The notes: generated by a model from the sequence alone, not told the origin. DNA of 64,000 nucleotides from Rhodococcus koreensis (GCF_900105905.1 NZ_FNSV01000004.1:124001-188000); one strand, 5' to 3'. Counted from the stretch's first letter, positions 37,503 through 46,256 are shown. Numbers and translations are program-made.

Positions 37503-38666
37503 ATGAAAGCAGTAGTTCTCGAAGCCGAGTGGGCCCCGCGTGCATCGGCACGCATCTCGGACCGCGACGCAGAACGCCAGTGGGCCCGCATCGCCAGCGA
37601 TGCGTACCGTAACCCGTCGGTCGACCTCCGGACGATCGCCGACCCCGGCGAACCCGGCCCCACCGAGGTCGTCGTCGAGGTCGGTGCCTGCGGGCTGTGC
37701 GGCTCGGACGTGCACATGTTCGAGACCGACGACGAGGGGTACATGCTGCTCCCGTACCACCTCAAGGCCCCGGTCATCACCGGCCACGAATTCGCCGGCA
37801 AGATCGTCGCCGCCGGTAAGGACGTCACCGAACTGCGTGTCGGCGGACTCGTGGCCGTCGAGGAAATCCAGTGGTGCGGCAACTGCCGCGAATGCCGCGG
37901 CGGGTACTGGAACCAGTGCCGCAACATCGAAGACCTCGGCTTCACCGTCAACGGCGGCTTCGCCCAGTACGTCAAGGTGGACGCCCGCTTCTGCTGGCCC
38001 CTCGACGATGTCCTCGACCGATACGGCGACGAGGAAACCACCCTCGAGGTCGGCGCCCTGACCGAACCGACCAGCGTCGCCTACGAGGGCATGTTCACCC
38101 GGGGCGGCGGCTTCAAACCCGGTGGTGCGGTGACGGTGTTCGGCGGCGGACCCATCGGGCTGGCCTCTGTCGCACTCGCACAAGCCGCCGGCGCCTCGAA
38201 GATCTTCATCGTCGAGCCCATCGCCGAGCGTCGCGAACTCGCCCTCGAGCTCGGAGCGACGCACGCCATCGACCCGATCAACGAGGACGCCGCCGACGCG
38301 GTGCTCACCGAAACCCGCGGAAACGGCTCGGCCATGGTCGTCGAGGCCAGCGGCAACACCAAGGCCGTGATGCGCGGTGTCGAAGACACCCTCGGAGTCG
38401 GCGGCAAGGTCATCGTCGCCGGCATGGACGCCAACGCGGCACAGATCAACCTCATCAACATCCAGCTCAAGGCGGGTTCCTTCTACGGAACCGTCGGGCA
38501 CTCCGGCACCTGGGACTTCCCGAACGTCATCAACCTGATGGCCGCCGGGCGAATCAACATGGAGCACGCCATCACCCGCCGATTCCCCCTCGCCGGGCTC
38601 GTCGACGCCATCGACGAAACCAAGGCACGCGGCAACGGAAAGATTCTGGTCAAGCCGCAGCTCTGA
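37503..38666 (+). CDS. zinc-dependent MDR dehydrogenase, scyllo-inosose 3-dehydrogenase-like
   Basis: 387 residues from ATG at 37503 with CGGAGG upstream. Catalytic-zinc residues are in CGLCGSDVH (Cys63/Cys66) and GHE (His95, Glu96). Structural-zinc cysteines are 125, 128, 131 and 139. The NAD site is TVFGGGPIGLASVALA near 210. The unusual N-terminus (KAVVLEAEWAPRA ... NPSVDLRTIADPGEP), the EPTSVAYEGMFTRGGGFKPG block and the HSGTWDFPNVINLMAAGRI tail resemble, as I recall them, the inositol-pathway dehydrogenase IolM of Thermotoga. That enzyme oxidises scyllo-inosose to a diketone. A polyol, sugar or cyclitol substrate is therefore likely, but not certain. It is co-directional with the Tm-1-like and creatininase genes. 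Confidence 0.82.
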   Translation: MKAVVLEAEWAPRASARISDRDAERQWARIASDAYRNPSVDLRTIADPGEPGPTEVVVEVGACGLCGSDVHMFETDDEGYMLLPYHLKAPVITGHEFAGKIVAAGKDVTELRVGGLVAVEEIQWCGNCRECRGGYWNQCRNIEDLGFTVNGGFAQYVKVDARFCWPLDDVLDRYGDEETTLEVGALTEPTSVAYEGMFTRGGGFKPGGAVTVFGGGPIGLASVALAQAAGASKIFIVEPIAERRELALELGATHAIDPINEDAADAVLTETRGNGSAMVVEASGNTKAVMRGVEDTLGVGGKVIVAGMDANAAQINLINIQLKAGSFYGTVGHSGTWDFPNVINLMAAGRINMEHAITRRFPLAGLVDAIDETKARGNGKILVKPQL

Positions 38667-38710
38667 CCACCACCGACACCTGTATCGAACACCCTAGAAA
38701 GGCCTCTCCC

Positions 38711-39568
38711 ATGACCGAACTGCACTCGCGCCTGATCACCGACCTCGCACCGCCGGACATCCAGGAATACCTCAAGACCGACGACACCATCCTCATCCCG
38801 ATGGGCGCGGTCGAGATGCACGGCTACCACCTGCCCATCGGCACCGACATCTACAACGCCATGGAGGTCTCCAAGCGCGCAGCCGAGAAGGCCGGCGTGC
38901 TCTACGGGCCGCCGATCTGGACCGGCTACAGCCCGCACCACCTCCGCGAAGCCGAGAACGGCATGGGCACCATCACCTTCCGTGGAGACACCGTCCGCGG
39001 CATCATCTACGACACCGCCCGCTCGCTGATCCACCACGGCTTCAACCGCATCATCTTCGTCAACGGCCACACCTCCAACACCAAGGTCACCGACGAGGTC
39101 TTCCGTACCCTGCGGTACGAGACAGGTGCATTGCTCGGCATGTTCAAGCCCTACGGTGAGCGCTACCTCGGCATCATCGAGGACCTGATGGAGAACACCC
39201 CCGAGGAGACCGCCGGCTGGCACGCCAGCGAGCAGGAAACGTCGATCATGATGGCGTACAAGCGCGACAACGTGAAGCTCGACCGCGGCCTCGACACCCG
39301 CGCGCAGGCTCCCGAGTGGCTGCCCGAGTCCTTCAAGAAGGTCGACGCCAGCCCCGACGTCGAGTTCCAGGGCTACGAGTACTTCTACTTCCCGATGGAG
39401 CACCAGGAGATGGCCCCGCACGGCGTCATCGGCAACCCCTTCCGGGCCACCGCGGAGAAGGGCGAACAGATCTTCGACCGGTTCTCCCAGCATCTCGCCG
39501 ACGCGGTCGGTGAGCTTAAGAAGGTCAAGGTCGACATCACCCAGCGTGAGTACATCCTGAAGGCCTGA
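38711..39568 (+). CDS. creatininase-family amidohydrolase/lactonase
   Basis: 285 residues from ATG at 38711 with GAAAGG upstream. The creatininase metal site is intact: Glu35, His37, His40 and Asp46 in GAVEMHGYHLPIGTD, His120 in FVNGHTSN, and the HASEQETS segment with His171, Glu174 and Glu176. The family hydrolyses cyclic amides or opens rings (creatinine, formamide intermediates, diketo-inositol in some inositol pathways). It is not the MftE of mycofactocin synthesis: no mft genes adjoin, and it clusters with a dehydrogenase. In context it would act on the product of the preceding zinc dehydrogenase. Two strong stem-loops follow. Confidence 0.85.
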   Translation: MTELHSRLITDLAPPDIQEYLKTDDTILIPMGAVEMHGYHLPIGTDIYNAMEVSKRAAEKAGVLYGPPIWTGYSPHHLREAENGMGTITFRGDTVRGIIYDTARSLIHHGFNRIIFVNGHTSNTKVTDEVFRTLRYETGALLGMFKPYGERYLGIIEDLMENTPEETAGWHASEQETSIMMAYKRDNVKLDRGLDTRAQAPEWLPESFKKVDASPDVEFQGYEYFYFPMEHQEMAPHGVIGNPFRATAEKGEQIFDRFSQHLADAVGELKKVKVDITQREYILKA

Positions 39569-39578
39569 CCCCGCCCCA

Positions 39579-39625
39579 CCCCTACACCAGCGACAAGTCC
39601 CGCCGGGTACTCCCTGGTGTAGGGG
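39579..39625 (+). terminator. hairpin after the creatininase gene
   Basis: CCCCTACACCAG at 39579-39590 pairs with CTGGTGTAGGGG at 39614-39625 (12 perfect pairs, long loop), 10 bases after the stop. Confidence 0.65.
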
Positions 39626-39654
39626 CGAGCCCCTCGGGGTTCGAACCCAAGCTT

Positions 39655-39689
39655 CCGGGTAGGGCGATGTCTTCTCTCGCCCTACCCGG
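39655..39689 (+). terminator. second hairpin after the creatininase gene
   Basis: CCGGGTAGGGCGA at 39655-39667 pairs with TCGCCCTACCCGG at 39677-39689, 13 perfect pairs with a nine-base loop. Confidence 0.7.
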
Positions 39690-39851
39690 GTATCCACCTC
39701 ACCCGCAGTGGCCGAGATTCCGAACAAGTTCACAGAGAGCTAACGGTCGCCCCCGACCGTCGACGGGCAAGTTGCTACCTTTGAGTTGTTTACTCCCATA
39801 AGGATTCGGTCGGAATAGGCACCGAACGCGATCGAAACCGCGTGTACGCGA

Positions 39852-39883
39852 TGTTCGCCAAACCGAACACCCCGACGTAGACT
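39852..39883 (+). promoter_or_regulatory. candidate autoregulatory site before the XRE-cupin gene
   Basis: GTTCGCCAAAC at 39853-39863 is identical to the motif before the Tm-1-like gene. Here it also forms a short palindrome, TGTTCG-CCAAAC-CGAACA at 39852-39869. A -10-like TAGACT lies at 39878-39883. The site is 118 bases before the XRE-cupin ATG. The rest of 39690-39986 shows no gene. Confidence 0.5.
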
Positions 39884-39986
39884 GGACTCGGCCCGAAGTA
39901 ACCTTCGGCACGGTGAGAAGCCCGGCCGATACCGCGCCGGGGCGCTGTTCACCGGCGGTCCAGGTGTCAAGAGATGGAGAGAAGAG

Positions 39987-40589
39987 ATGACGGATGATCC
40001 GGCGGATGTGGGTTCGATCGGTGACAGGCTGCGAGCGCTGCGCACAGAGCACGGCTACTCGATTCGTGCGCTCGCCGAGCGGGCCGAGATCTCATCCTCC
40101 GTCATCAGCGAAGTCGAGCGGGGAAAGACCGAACCGTCGATCTCGACCCTCAAGCGTGTGGCTGCCGCGCTCGGAACCAGTATCACGTACTTCTTCACCG
40201 CGCCCTCACAAATGAACGGTCACGTGATCCGCGCCAAAGAACGGGTCACCATCAGTTCGGCAGGCGACAACGGGCACGAGGCCCGCACCTCGATGCAGGC
40301 CCAGGGCGTGCATTTCGAATTGGCCTCGCCCAATGAATCGGAGGTCCTCGAGGCCATCTTCGGTCGGTACGAGATCGGCGCCAGCACGGGCGACGAGTTG
40401 TACAGCCACGAAGGCGAGGAATGGGCGATGGTCCTGAAAGGACGCTTCAAGATCACCCTCGCCGACGAGGTGTACTTCCTCAACCCCGGCGACTCGATCT
40501 GGTTCCAGAGCACCACTCCCCACAAAATTGAAAACGTTGCAAACGAAGTAAGCGAATACATCTGGATCGACACGCCGAAATCCTTCTGA
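39987..40589 (+). CDS. XRE-family regulator with C-terminal cupin
   Basis: 200 residues from ATG at 39987, with GGAGAGAAG upstream. Residues 11-65 form an XRE helix-turn-helix (IGDRLRALRTEHGYSIRALAERAEISSSVISEVERGKTEPSISTLKRVAAALG). Residues 125-195 form a cupin barrel (HEGEEWAMVLKGRFKITLADEVYFLNPGDSIWFQSTTPHKIEN), the small-molecule sensor in this family. Such regulators usually control nearby catabolic genes. It lies between the Tm-1/MDR/creatininase set and the third mycofactocin-type SDR, and is the best candidate to bind the GTTCGsCAAAC motif. The SDR start is 45 bases after its stop, so the two may be co-transcribed. Confidence 0.9.
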   Translation: MTDDPADVGSIGDRLRALRTEHGYSIRALAERAEISSSVISEVERGKTEPSISTLKRVAAALGTSITYFFTAPSQMNGHVIRAKERVTISSAGDNGHEARTSMQAQGVHFELASPNESEVLEAIFGRYEIGASTGDELYSHEGEEWAMVLKGRFKITLADEVYFLNPGDSIWFQSTTPHKIENVANEVSEYIWIDTPKSF

Positions 40590-40634
40590 CCTGAGATCAG
40601 AAGACCCTCGTGTCCAAAAGCGGAGGAGAAATCA

Positions 40635-41465
40635 ATGGGAAAGCTCGACGGCAAGGTCGCCTTCATCACCGGCGCCGCCCGCGGTCAGGGACGCTCGCAC
40701 GCGGTGAAGCTGGCGCAAGAAGGCGCCAACATCATCGCGGTGGATATCTGCGCCCCCGTGGAGTCCGCTCCCTACGCCATGGCCTCCGCTGACGACCTGC
40801 AGGAAACGGTTCGCCTGGTGGAAGCGGCCGGCGGCAAGATCGTCAGCCGGATCGCCGACGTCCGCGACCTGGCGGCACTGTCCGCGGCCGTCGACGAGGG
40901 CGTCGAACAGTTCGGGCGACTCGATATCATCCTCGGCAACGCCGGCGTCTGTACCTACGGCAAGCTCGCCACCATGTCGGAAGAGCAGTTCGACGAAATG
41001 ATCGAGATCGACCTCACCGGCGTGTGGAAGACCGTCCGGGCGGGCGCCCAGGCCATGATCGACGCCGGTAACGGAGGATCGATCATTCTCACCAGCTCCA
41101 CCGCCGGCCTGCGGAACCTCAACGAGATCGGACACTACGTCGCCGCCAAGCACGGCGTCACCGGACTCGCGAAGGCACTGGCCAACGAGCTTGCTCCGCA
41201 CAACATCCGCGTCAACTCGCTGCACCCGAGCAACTGCGAAACGATGATGATGACCAACACCGGGGTGATCAAGATGTTCCGTCCCGACCTCGAGAGCCCC
41301 ACCCTCGACGACGCCAAGGACGGATTCGCCTCGATCCACCTGCTCGACACCCCGTGGGTTCAGCCCGAGGACGTCTCGAACGCGATCCTCTTCCTGGTGT
41401 CCGACGATGCCCGATTCATCACCGGCGCAGCAATTCCCGTCGACGCGGGCATGCTCGCCAAGTAG
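40635..41465 (+). CDS. mycofactocin-type SDR family oxidoreductase (copy 3)
   Basis: 276 residues from ATG at 40635, with GGAGGAG upstream. Cofactor motif ITGAARGQGRSHA at 11-23, GNAGVCTYG near 101, catalytic Ser154, Tyr168 and Lys172, RPDLESPT and PWVQPEDVSNA place it in the mycofactocin-dependent subfamily, like the SDR at 18279, of which it is a near copy. It probably oxidises a secondary or primary alcohol with a non-exchangeable NAD. It follows the XRE-cupin regulator and precedes a Dabb-domain gene by 35 bases, so these form a small operon. Confidence 0.9.
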   Translation: MGKLDGKVAFITGAARGQGRSHAVKLAQEGANIIAVDICAPVESAPYAMASADDLQETVRLVEAAGGKIVSRIADVRDLAALSAAVDEGVEQFGRLDIILGNAGVCTYGKLATMSEEQFDEMIEIDLTGVWKTVRAGAQAMIDAGNGGSIILTSSTAGLRNLNEIGHYVAAKHGVTGLAKALANELAPHNIRVNSLHPSNCETMMMTNTGVIKMFRPDLESPTLDDAKDGFASIHLLDTPWVQPEDVSNAILFLVSDDARFITGAAIPVDAGMLAK

Positions 41466-41500
41466 CCCACGACCGAACAGTTCCCAGCAGAGAGGACGAC

Positions 41501-41794
41501 ATGCCGTTCACCCATGTCGTGACGTTCCGGTGGGTACCGGAGAAGCACGACGTCGCCGATGAGGTGCGCCGGTCACTCGAAGAACTGGTGCGCTCCCTTC
41601 CCGGTGTGCACAGCTATCTGTGTGGCTCGGATGCCGGCCTTAACCCCGGAAACTCCGACTTCGCGGTGGTCGGCACCTTCGCCAGCAAAGAAGACTTCCT
41701 GCACTACCGGGACCACCCCGAGCACCAACGCATTCTCGAGGAACTGATCGTCCCCAACCTGGCCGATAAAGAAGTCGTTCAAATCGAACGATGA
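41501..41794 (+). CDS. Dabb (stress-responsive A/B barrel) domain protein
   Basis: 97 residues from ATG at 41501, with AGAGAGGA upstream. FTHVVTFRWVPE at the N-terminus, SLEELVRSLPGVHSYLCGSDAGLNPGNSDFAVVGTFASKEDFLHYRDHPEH in the middle and the final IVPNLADKEVVQIE give the dimeric alpha-beta barrel of the Dabb family, with its paired histidines. Members are often small enzymes or binding proteins for hydroxylated or aromatic intermediates. Position right after the SDR suggests it handles that enzyme's product. A stem-loop (CTGGCAGGGGC / GCCCCTGCCAG) follows 10 bases after the stop. Confidence 0.85.
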   Translation: MPFTHVVTFRWVPEKHDVADEVRRSLEELVRSLPGVHSYLCGSDAGLNPGNSDFAVVGTFASKEDFLHYRDHPEHQRILEELIVPNLADKEVVQIER

Positions 41795-41804
41795 CTTTCG
41801 GGTC

Positions 41805-41842
41805 CTGGCAGGGGCGGATCACCCGCAATCTGCCCCTGCCAG
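41805..41842 (+). terminator. hairpin after the Dabb gene
   Basis: CTGGCAGGGGC at 41805-41815 pairs perfectly with GCCCCTGCCAG at 41832-41842. It separates the SDR/Dabb unit from the DUF3263/LuxR unit. Confidence 0.65.
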
Positions 41843-41869
41843 CACCCGCACTCGGAAGAGATCGACACG

Positions 41870-42064
41870 ATGACGCCAGACGAACGAGATCTCCTCGACT
41901 TCGCGACGAAATGGCTGCCCTACGGAGGCGGCCCCGGCGAAGAAACGATGTTGACCTTCGGGTTGACCCGGCCGCAGTACCTGCGCCGCCTTCACAGGGT
42001 CATCTCCCGGCACCCTCAGACGATCCCCCCGGCCACGCTCGAGAAGATCAAGGCCCTCACGTGA
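41870..42064 (+). CDS. DUF3263-like small protein (copy 2)
   Basis: 64 residues from ATG at 41870 with GGAAGAG upstream. ERDLLDFATKWLPYGGGPGEETMLTFGLTRPQYLRRLHRVI shows the family layout: an E-x-D-x-L-x-F helix, a W, a glycine turn and a helix-turn-helix-like T-F-G-L-T-x-x-Q-Y-L-R-R. It is related to the protein at 24234-24452, which follows an APC permease. The stop overlaps the GTG of the LuxR-type gene (GTGA), so the two are translationally coupled and probably work together. Confidence 0.7.
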   Translation: MTPDERDLLDFATKWLPYGGGPGEETMLTFGLTRPQYLRRLHRVISRHPQTIPPATLEKIKALT

Positions 42065-42873
42065 GCTCCGCTGCCACGCAGATCGCCCCGCCCACCGCAC
42101 CGTCCCCCGGCGAATGGAAGACGGCCCTCCTCGAGCTCCTCCGCGTGCTCAGAAGCCGCGACCTCAGCGACAGCGCAGCGCGATCACTCGCCCTGGCCTC
42201 GGCCACACGGCTGCTCGCAGACTCCACACCAGCGGCAGCGAACGAGAACACACCACGGCAGACGTCGGTCCTCGCGCTCGACGCGCTACGCGCCCAACTG
42301 CGCGAACTGCAGCTCACCCAGCAGCTCAGAATCGACTGCGTCCTCGATCCGAAGTCGACCACCACCGTTCCCACCCGCGCCGCCACCACCGCCCGCCGGT
42401 GGACCACGCACGCGATCACCCTGTTGTGCAACCAGACGCGGGTCTCACGCTTCCACGTCACCTGGTACATCGGCGCCACCCAGATCGTCATCAGCATCCG
42501 AGACGACGGACCGGGCGAACTCGACGGGCAGTGGCTGCACAATGAAATCGACCTCGGCGGTCTGCCCAGACCCCACCAACTCGACGTTCGATGCATCCCC
42601 CGATGGGGAACCGAGATCGCGATGACCCATGTGATCGGAAACCACAATCTGGCACGATCCCATCTCCCTCACGGGCATCCACTGACGACCCTCAACACCC
42701 GCGAACGCGACGTCCTGAACATCGTCGCTCGCGGCGAGAAGAACAGAGCCATCGCAGAACAACTCGGCATCAGTGAGAACACAGTGCGCTTCCACGTCAC
42801 GAACATCCTGAAGAAGCTCGATGTCGGAAGTCGGCAAGAGGCCACGGCGAAACTCTTCGAAGAACTGCACTGA
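42061..42873 (+). CDS. LuxR-family regulator with an HATPase-like domain
   Basis: 270 residues from GTG at 42061. The C-terminal 65 residues are a LuxR/GerE helix-turn-helix ([58 protein letters not shown]). The middle part, about 115-205, has a histidine-kinase-type ATPase look: a long helix, [22 protein letters not shown] (the D-x-G-x-G box) and [13 protein letters not shown] near the end. There is no receiver domain and no phospho-acceptor His. An ATP- or ligand-responsive regulator fused in one chain is unusual. It is coupled to the DUF3263-like gene. Confidence 0.8.
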   Translation: MSSAATQIAPPTAPSPGEWKTALLELLRVLRSRDLSDSAARSLALASATRLLADSTPAAANENTPRQTSVLALDALRAQLRELQLTQQLRIDCVLDPKSTTTVPTRAATTARRWTTHAITLLCNQTRVSRFHVTWYIGATQIVISIRDDGPGELDGQWLHNEIDLGGLPRPHQLDVRCIPRWGTEIAMTHVIGNHNLARSHLPHGHPLTTLNTRERDVLNIVARGEKNRAIAEQLGISENTVRFHVTNILKKLDVGSRQEATAKLFEELH

Positions 42874-42962
42874 CACGGCACCTCGCCCTGGAAGTGCCCA
42901 AGAATCGCCCGCCACCCACGACCGTTGACCAGAACACCGAGTCCGCCCGAAAGGATCCACAG

Positions 42963-43841
42963 ATGCTTCGCGTCGCAGTTCCCAACAAGGGCTCGCTGTC
43001 CGCGTCCGCCGCCGAGATCCTCACCGAGGCCGGCTACCGCCGCCGCACCGACTCCCGGGACCTCACCGTCCTCGACCCCGCCAACTCGGTTGAGTTCTTC
43101 TTTCTGCGGCCCAATGACATCGCGATCTACGTCGGATCCGGTGAGCTCGACCTGGGCATCACCGGCCGTGACCTCGCCCGCGACTCCGGCGCCCCCGTCA
43201 GCGAGCGGCTCGCGCTCGGCTTCGGCCGGTCCACGTTTCGGTACGCCGCCCCTGCGGGCAAGGACTGGAAGGTCGAGGACCTCGCCGGACTCCGGATCGC
43301 GACGTCGTATCCCAACCTGGTCCGGGACGACCTCGACGCCCGCGGAATCGACGCCTCGGTCATGCGGCTCGACGGCGCCGTCGAAATCTCCATCCAGCTC
43401 GGGGTCGCCGACGCGATCGCCGACGTCGTCGGTTCCGGCCGCACCCTGCGCCAGCACAACTTGGTCGCGTTCGGCGACACCCTGTGCGATTCCGAGGGCG
43501 TGCTTATCGAACGCACCGGGTCGGCCGTCGACGACACCGCCCGCAACCAGCTCGTCGAGCGGATCCGCGGCATCGTCTTCGCGCAGCAGAATCTGATGCT
43601 GGACTACGACTGTCCGAAAACCATCCTCGACGACGCGCTGACGATCACCCCGGGAGTCGAGTCGCCGACGCTGTCGCCGCTCGCCGACGAGAACTGGGTG
43701 GCCGTGCGGGCGATGGTCCCGATCACCGGTCACAACCGGGTGATGGACCAACTCGCCGCCCTCGGCGCCAAGGCCATCCTCGCCTCGAACATCCGATCCT
43801 GCCGTGCGGTCACCGACCGATACGCCTCGGAGGACCAATGA
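42963..43841 (+). CDS. hisG: ATP phosphoribosyltransferase, long form (out-of-operon copy)
   Basis: 292 residues from ATG at 42963, with CCGAAAGGA upstream. [56 protein letters not shown] near 118, then [30 protein letters not shown] near 140-170 (PRPP site). A C-terminal regulatory domain ([29 protein letters not shown]) is present. It catalyses the first step of histidine synthesis, joining ATP and PRPP. No hisE or other his genes adjoin; it is instead next to LuxR and GNAT genes in a catabolic cluster. A specialised paralogue using another base or acting as a PRPP-dependent transferase is conceivable. It overlaps the next gene by four bases. Confidence 0.88.
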   Translation: MLRVAVPNKGSLSASAAEILTEAGYRRRTDSRDLTVLDPANSVEFFFLRPNDIAIYVGSGELDLGITGRDLARDSGAPVSERLALGFGRSTFRYAAPAGKDWKVEDLAGLRIATSYPNLVRDDLDARGIDASVMRLDGAVEISIQLGVADAIADVVGSGRTLRQHNLVAFGDTLCDSEGVLIERTGSAVDDTARNQLVERIRGIVFAQQNLMLDYDCPKTILDDALTITPGVESPTLSPLADENWVAVRAMVPITGHNRVMDQLAALGAKAILASNIRSCRAVTDRYASEDQ

Positions 43842-44398
43842 CGAACACGACCGAACGCGGGAACGCCCGCCGGCTGCAGACTGATAGCACTACCGGCAGA
43901 CGAGTGCTCAGAATCCTCTCCGGCGCAGTCCGTGCGGGAGTGCGGATGATGAGGGCCGCCGCAGCGGCGGCGCTGGACGTGGCCCGGCACCTCTATCCTG
44001 AACCGCTTACCACCGCGGACGGATACCCATCCCTGACTGGGGCCCTGACACCCGCAGCCGATCTCCGCCGCGACGCCGTCAACCGCACAGCGACAATAGC
44101 TGCAGTACTGGACAATCCGGCCCGGGATCGCTTCGATCTCTGGGTGGGCGACGAACTGGTAGGTGTGCTCGGTTACCTCAACGAGCACGACATCGCCGCC
44201 CAGGAACCCTCCGACCGGCGCGGAGTGGCGTTCATGCACACCATCATCGCGGAGGACTGGGCCCGGCAAGGACTCGCAGCCTTCCTCGTTCGCGAAGCGT
44301 ATAACCATGCGCGCACACGTAACTGGACGGTCCGACTTGTCTGCAGCTACGCCCGGAGCCTCGCTCTCGACCACCAGGCACACGAGGTACAGGCGTAG
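43838..44398 (+). CDS. GNAT-like (YjdJ-type) N-acetyltransferase family protein
   Basis: 186 residues from ATG at 43838, which overlaps the hisG stop. The first 80 residues are basic and alanine-rich and have no recognised domain. The remainder, [22 protein letters not shown] ... [53 protein letters not shown], follows the short GNAT fold of Gcn5-related YjdJ/GTLF-type proteins, with the acetyl-CoA loop near RQGLAAFLV. Coupling to hisG suggests a joint task, perhaps acetylating a product. The substrate is unknown. Confidence 0.65.
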   Translation: MTNTTERGNARRLQTDSTTGRRVLRILSGAVRAGVRMMRAAAAAALDVARHLYPEPLTTADGYPSLTGALTPAADLRRDAVNRTATIAAVLDNPARDRFDLWVGDELVGVLGYLNEHDIAAQEPSDRRGVAFMHTIIAEDWARQGLAAFLVREAYNHARTRNWTVRLVCSYARSLALDHQAHEVQA

Positions 44399-44908
44399 CC
44401 GCGTCGCGGATTTGGGGTGACCGAGGTCGATCCCGGCGCAACTGTGCGCGAGCGGAAGGCCGCCGACTGCCCGTCAACATGTGCGAGATGAGTAGACACA
44501 ACGACACTTCGTCCCTCGTGGACTTCTATCGGGCTGCGTGAGCCGTTCCGCGAGTCGAACAAGGCGTCCTCGTCGCTGTCCGTAGCACTTTGAACAGTTC
44601 ACTCCGGTGAGCGGTGCCAGGCGACACAGCTTTCGGTGTCGAACCAGCCGAACATCGCCGCCATGTCGCTGGAAAATCGCAATTCCGAACATCAAGCTCG
44701 ATCAATCAGATGAAATCAGCATCTGAAGATCGGATTGCCGAACGAAAAGCTCGATACGGGGTTGATATGTTCGGCAAACCGGGCTACCGTTTCAGTCAAG
44801 CTACCTCGCATGAATCACATTTAGTCCCAGCGCATACGGCGCGGGATCGTCCGCCATGGCGGACCGCCCAAACTCCGACCAGCTGATCGCTGCCGCGGAG
44901 ATCCCACG
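44399..44908 (+). promoter_or_regulatory. 510-base control region before the TIM-barrel gene
   Basis: No gene. A -35-like TTGATA at 44762-44767 and -10-like TACCGT at 44785-44790 are separated by 17 bases. GTTCGGCAAAC at 44769-44779 lies between them, beginning two bases after the -35 exactly as at 36046. ATTGCCGAAC at 44734-44743 is its inverted partner, giving a 9-base inverted repeat 25 bases apart. GCGACACAGCTTTCGGT at 44621 resembles the paired repeats upstream of permease 1. Confidence 0.6.
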
Positions 44909-45592
44909 ATGCAGACAAGGCCTGAAATGATCGAGCTAATCGCCATGCTCACGCACAACGACAAGACCGTTGACAACGCAAGGGAGGTCTTCGCGCAGTC
45001 CGTCGATGCGCCCACGCAGCACTGGGGGTTCAAGGACACCGGTCTCTCTTCCCCGGAACTGGCGCTGCTTGCGCGAGACATGAAGGACGCGGGTAAGACT
45101 GTGCACTTCGAGTCGCTGGAGGAGGAGGAGTCACGCTGCGTGGCGGCAGCCCAGTTCGCGATCGACAACGGGTTGGACTTCCTGATCGGCATGGCCTTTC
45201 ACCCGTCTGTCGCCACGCTGCTCGCAGAGGCAAAGGTGGGGTACCTGCCGACCTGTGGCGGCCGCAGTGGACTTCCGCGGATGCTTCACGGCAGCATCGA
45301 GGACATCGTGGGAGATGCGAACCGAATTCGCCCCCAGGCCGATGGGGTCGCGCTGTCGCTGTACCGGTGGACTGACGGCGATCCCGGACTGCTCGGAAAA
45401 GCCTTCATCGAGGAAGTCAAGTCCCCTGTCGTTGTCACCGGCTCAATCAACAGCACCGACCGCATGGACGAGATCGCCCACCTGTCCCCGTGGGGCATCA
45501 CAGTTGGCTCTGCCCTGTTCGACGACGTGTTCGGGGTCGGGAGTTTCGCCGCCGGTCTGGAATGGATGCGCAACTACTTCGACCGCGGCTGA
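44909..45592 (+). CDS. TIM-barrel protein with phosphate-binding signature
   Basis: 227 residues from ATG at 44909, with GGAG eight bases upstream; an internal ATG at 44927 (MIELIAML) is possible. The chain alternates strands and helices: VHFESLEEEE, DNGLDFLIGMAF, LPTCGGRSGLP, then SPVVVTGSINS near 180 and PWGITVGSALFDD near 200. Those last two elements resemble the phosphate-gripping loops of TrpF/HisA/NanE-like barrels. I do not recognise the exact family; an aldolase, epimerase or phosphoribosyl-type isomerase are all possible. Its promoter has the same motif as the Tm-1-like gene, so it probably belongs to that regulon. Nearby is the isolated hisG. Confidence 0.65.
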   Translation: MQTRPEMIELIAMLTHNDKTVDNAREVFAQSVDAPTQHWGFKDTGLSSPELALLARDMKDAGKTVHFESLEEEESRCVAAAQFAIDNGLDFLIGMAFHPSVATLLAEAKVGYLPTCGGRSGLPRMLHGSIEDIVGDANRIRPQADGVALSLYRWTDGDPGLLGKAFIEEVKSPVVVTGSINSTDRMDEIAHLSPWGITVGSALFDDVFGVGSFAAGLEWMRNYFDRG

Positions 45593-46256
45593 CCTGCCAC
45601 ATCTGTAGTCGCAGGGAGACCCGGGACCCGGGTGCCGCCAAGAGTGTTCCCAGCTTCCCGCGTCGGCGGCCACCTACATCCTCCTACACGTTCTGTGGAC
45701 GCTCTTTGGCTGACCGCCGACGAGGCCTGGATCGGGTGGCCGCGGGGGACCGCCAAGCAAGGTCCTCGATCCCCGAGGTCGCTCCTGTGCGGTGCGCCGG
45801 GAGTATTCGTCACGGGAAGCCTGTCAGTTTGAAAATTCGCTTGTCGCACCGATAATTGGTTGCGCGAGTTCGGGTTCCGTCGCCGCGGATAGTTGGTGGA
45901 GAACCATGTGATGCCTACCGTGAGGTGCATCGCTCCGAGACTGGGTCCGGTCAGCATCTTGGTGGCCATGAGGGAACCAGCGATCGTAGCCACGGCGACA
46001 GGCCCGCCCTCGCCGTGTCGAAACTCGTTGAAAGCACCTGGTGGTCAGAGGTCGCAGCCTCGCGGATGCTGATGGGGCGCCGGTTGCCGAAGGCCAGGGC
46101 GCTGCGAGCGACGATCACGGAAGCGAGCTCCCTGAACAACACACAGCCGCCGAGAAACACTGAACTGCCCAGTCGACGTCTGCATCCCAGCGTCGCCGAC
46201 GGGTGCTTCCCGCCCACGGCATCGATGTATGACCACACCCAGATGAGGAGCCACTG
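45593..46256. other. 664-base gap without a confident gene
   Basis: Overlapping frames on both strands (45856-46257 plus, 45951-46316 minus) are open but have irregular composition and no recognisable domain. The plus frame abuts the next gene (TGATG), so a decayed gene ending there is possible. I see no clear hairpin or promoter. Confidence 0.4.

Noticed and set aside
35757..38567. 936-codon minus-strand open frame
   Set aside because: It spans the ends and starts of three well-recognised plus-strand genes and has shadow composition.
38711..39568. Creatininase-family gene as mycofactocin MftE
   Set aside because: No mftA, B, C, D or F gene is nearby, and the gene sits in a catabolic set with its own terminators.
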